DNA from: Sphingomonas sp.
Lineage (GTDB): Bacteria; Pseudomonadota; Alphaproteobacteria; Sphingomonadales; Sphingomonadaceae
Length of the DNA: 64,000 bases
Reading direction: 5' to 3'
Assembly: GCF_019635455.1 (NCBI RefSeq)
Contig: NZ_JAHBZJ010000002.1
Span: forward strand, 310,001 to 374,000
Position 1 is the stretch's first letter. Every line of letters begins with the position of its first letter. Both the position numbers and the translations under genes were made by a program. Positions 63,265-64,000 of the stretch are shown in pieces. The notes beneath the pieces are model-generated. The model worked only from the letters and a program-made list of their open reading frames with translations. It made no database searches and was not told the origin of the DNA.

Positions 63265-64000
63265 CCGGCGAACGCGCGAATGAGGTCGATCGCACCACAG
63301 TTTCGATCCATGCGCTGATCGACAGAATCCTGGCGCTGCCGGACGACGAGCGGGGCATCGCGATCCGCGCGATGACCGTGCCGATGCGGCGCGAGCTGGC
63401 TGCACGCTGGCACGCATGGGCGCATGCCGGACAGACCGCGCCACCGGGCGATTGGCGGGTGTGGCTGATCCGTGCGGGGCGGGGCTTCGGCAAGACGCGT
63501 GCCGGCAGCGAATGGGTGCATGCGATGGCGCACGCGCATCCAGGCGCGCGGATCGCGCTGGTCGGTGCGACGTTGGACGAGGTGCGGCGCGTGATGATCG
63601 AGGGGCGCGCCGGCCTGATCGCCACGGCGCGCGGCGACCGCGCGCCGGCATGGCGGGCGACGGCGCGCGAATTGCTGTTTTCCTCCGGGGCGGTGGCGAC
63701 GCCCTTTTCGGCCGAATCGCCGGAGGGATTGCGTGGGCCGGAACATCATTTCGCCTGGTGCGACGAACTGGGCAAATGGGGTCGCGGCGGCGAGGCGGCG
63801 TGGGACAATCTGATGATGGGCATGCGCGGCGGTGAGCGACCCCGGCTGCTGGTGACGACGACGCCGCGCCCGACGCACCTGATGCGGCGGGTGATGGCGC
63901 TGCCCGGGGTGGTCGAAACGCTGGGGCGCACCCGTGACAATCCGTTCCTGCCGCAAAGCTTCGTCGCGGCGATGGAGGCGGAATATGGCGGCACGCGCCT
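63261..64000 (+). CDS. Terminase large subunit, GTA type (3' end outside window)
   Basis: ATG 63261 opens a frame that is still open at the window end. The 246 visible residues include the Walker A variant RAGRGFGKTRAG (72-79), the Walker B HFAWCDELGKW with Asp168-Glu169, the coupling motif LLVTTTPRPTHLM and TRDNPFLPQSFV. This is the ATPase half of a phage/GTA large terminase; the nuclease half should follow outside. It packages DNA into capsids. In GTA clusters this gene precedes portal and capsid genes, which must lie to the right. Confidence 0.93.
   Translation, partial: MTGERANEVDRTTVSIHALIDRILALPDDERGIAIRAMTVPMRRELAARWHAWAHAGQTAPPGDWRVWLIRAGRGFGKTRAGSEWVHAMAHAHPGARIALVGATLDEVRRVMIEGRAGLIATARGDRAPAWRATARELLFSSGAVATPFSAESPEGLRGPEHHFAWCDELGKWGRGGEAAWDNLMMGMRGGERPRLLVTTTPRPTHLMRRVMALPGVVETLGRTRDNPFLPQSFVAAMEAEYGGTR

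Noticed and set aside
1..64000. CRISPR array or intact insertion sequence
   Set aside because: No regularly spaced repeats, no transposase motif and no terminal inverted repeats with target duplication were seen.

Overview
The window looks like a chromosomal segment of a high-GC alphaproteobacterium, most likely a Sphingomonadales member (Sphingomonas-like). The evidence is gene content and order: the rpmF-plsX-fabH-ihfA-merR cluster, hemC-hemD beside a Mic60/mitofilin-like gene, COQ9, a DciA-like DUF721 gene, DUF6456, DUF6491 and DUF2339 proteins, a RibB with a degenerate GTP cyclohydrolase domain, and a gene-transfer-agent-type terminase. Genes are tightly packed, with many ATGA or TGATG overlaps. 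This assignment comes from reading protein motifs, not from a database search.

Layout. 1-9000: end of a Sco1-type copper chaperone gene, a YcgN-like cysteine-cluster gene and a zinc peptidase gene; then a class A PBP, msrB, a small methyltransferase, an ABM-domain protein, an MFS transporter and a Cdc48-type double AAA ATPase. 9000-16100: a possible small RNA or peptide unit, a LysR regulator, a lipoprotein, ftsK, a UbiH-type hydroxylase, a Lon-substrate-domain protein and a thioredoxin-TPR (CnoX-like) protein. 16104-20070: tRNA-Gly(GCC) followed by about 3.9 kb of lower-GC decayed DNA. It contains the wreck of a C5-cytosine methyltransferase and the scattered remains of another gene, plausibly its restriction endonuclease. 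20071-30080: DUF2147, DUF72, an FAD monooxygenase, a CoA transferase, a GreA/B-like factor, GNAT, a glutaryl-CoA-dehydrogenase-like enzyme, mic60-like/hemD/hemC and a TPR protein. 30094-36265: smc, three consecutive DsbA-like thioredoxin-fold genes and a DciA-like gene, all leftward. 36293-39970: mutY, a beta-lactamase-fold hydrolase, nudC and a MAPEG protein. 40183-43143: rpmF-plsX-fabH, ihfA, merR. 43144-49144: sixA-like phosphatase, DinG/XPD-type helicase, COQ9, EamA transporter, Old Yellow Enzyme. 49111-53898: the riboflavin operon (ribD-ribE-ribBX-ribH) with small membrane genes at both ends, then a TonB-type protein. 54011-62400: gltX, a decayed antitoxin gene, tRNA-Val(TAC), small secreted proteins, an XRE/DUF6456 divergent pair, two motif-sharing small proteins, a large DUF2339 membrane protein, a DapF-family epimerase and a DUF6491 protein. 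62707-64000: the start of what is probably a gene transfer agent (or prophage) packaging module.

Most of the window is core housekeeping: envelope, chromosome segregation, tetrapyrrole, riboflavin, fatty acid, repair and translation genes. The accessory regions are the decayed restriction-modification island behind tRNA-Gly, the decayed antitoxin before tRNA-Val, and the terminase genes at the right edge. I found no CRISPR array, no intact insertion sequence and no clearly novel multi-gene system. The most interesting items are the decayed restriction-modification island, a terminated leftward transcript with no recognised gene near 9054-9342, the DsbA triplet, the pair of proteins at 57542-58432, and the GTA-like edge.
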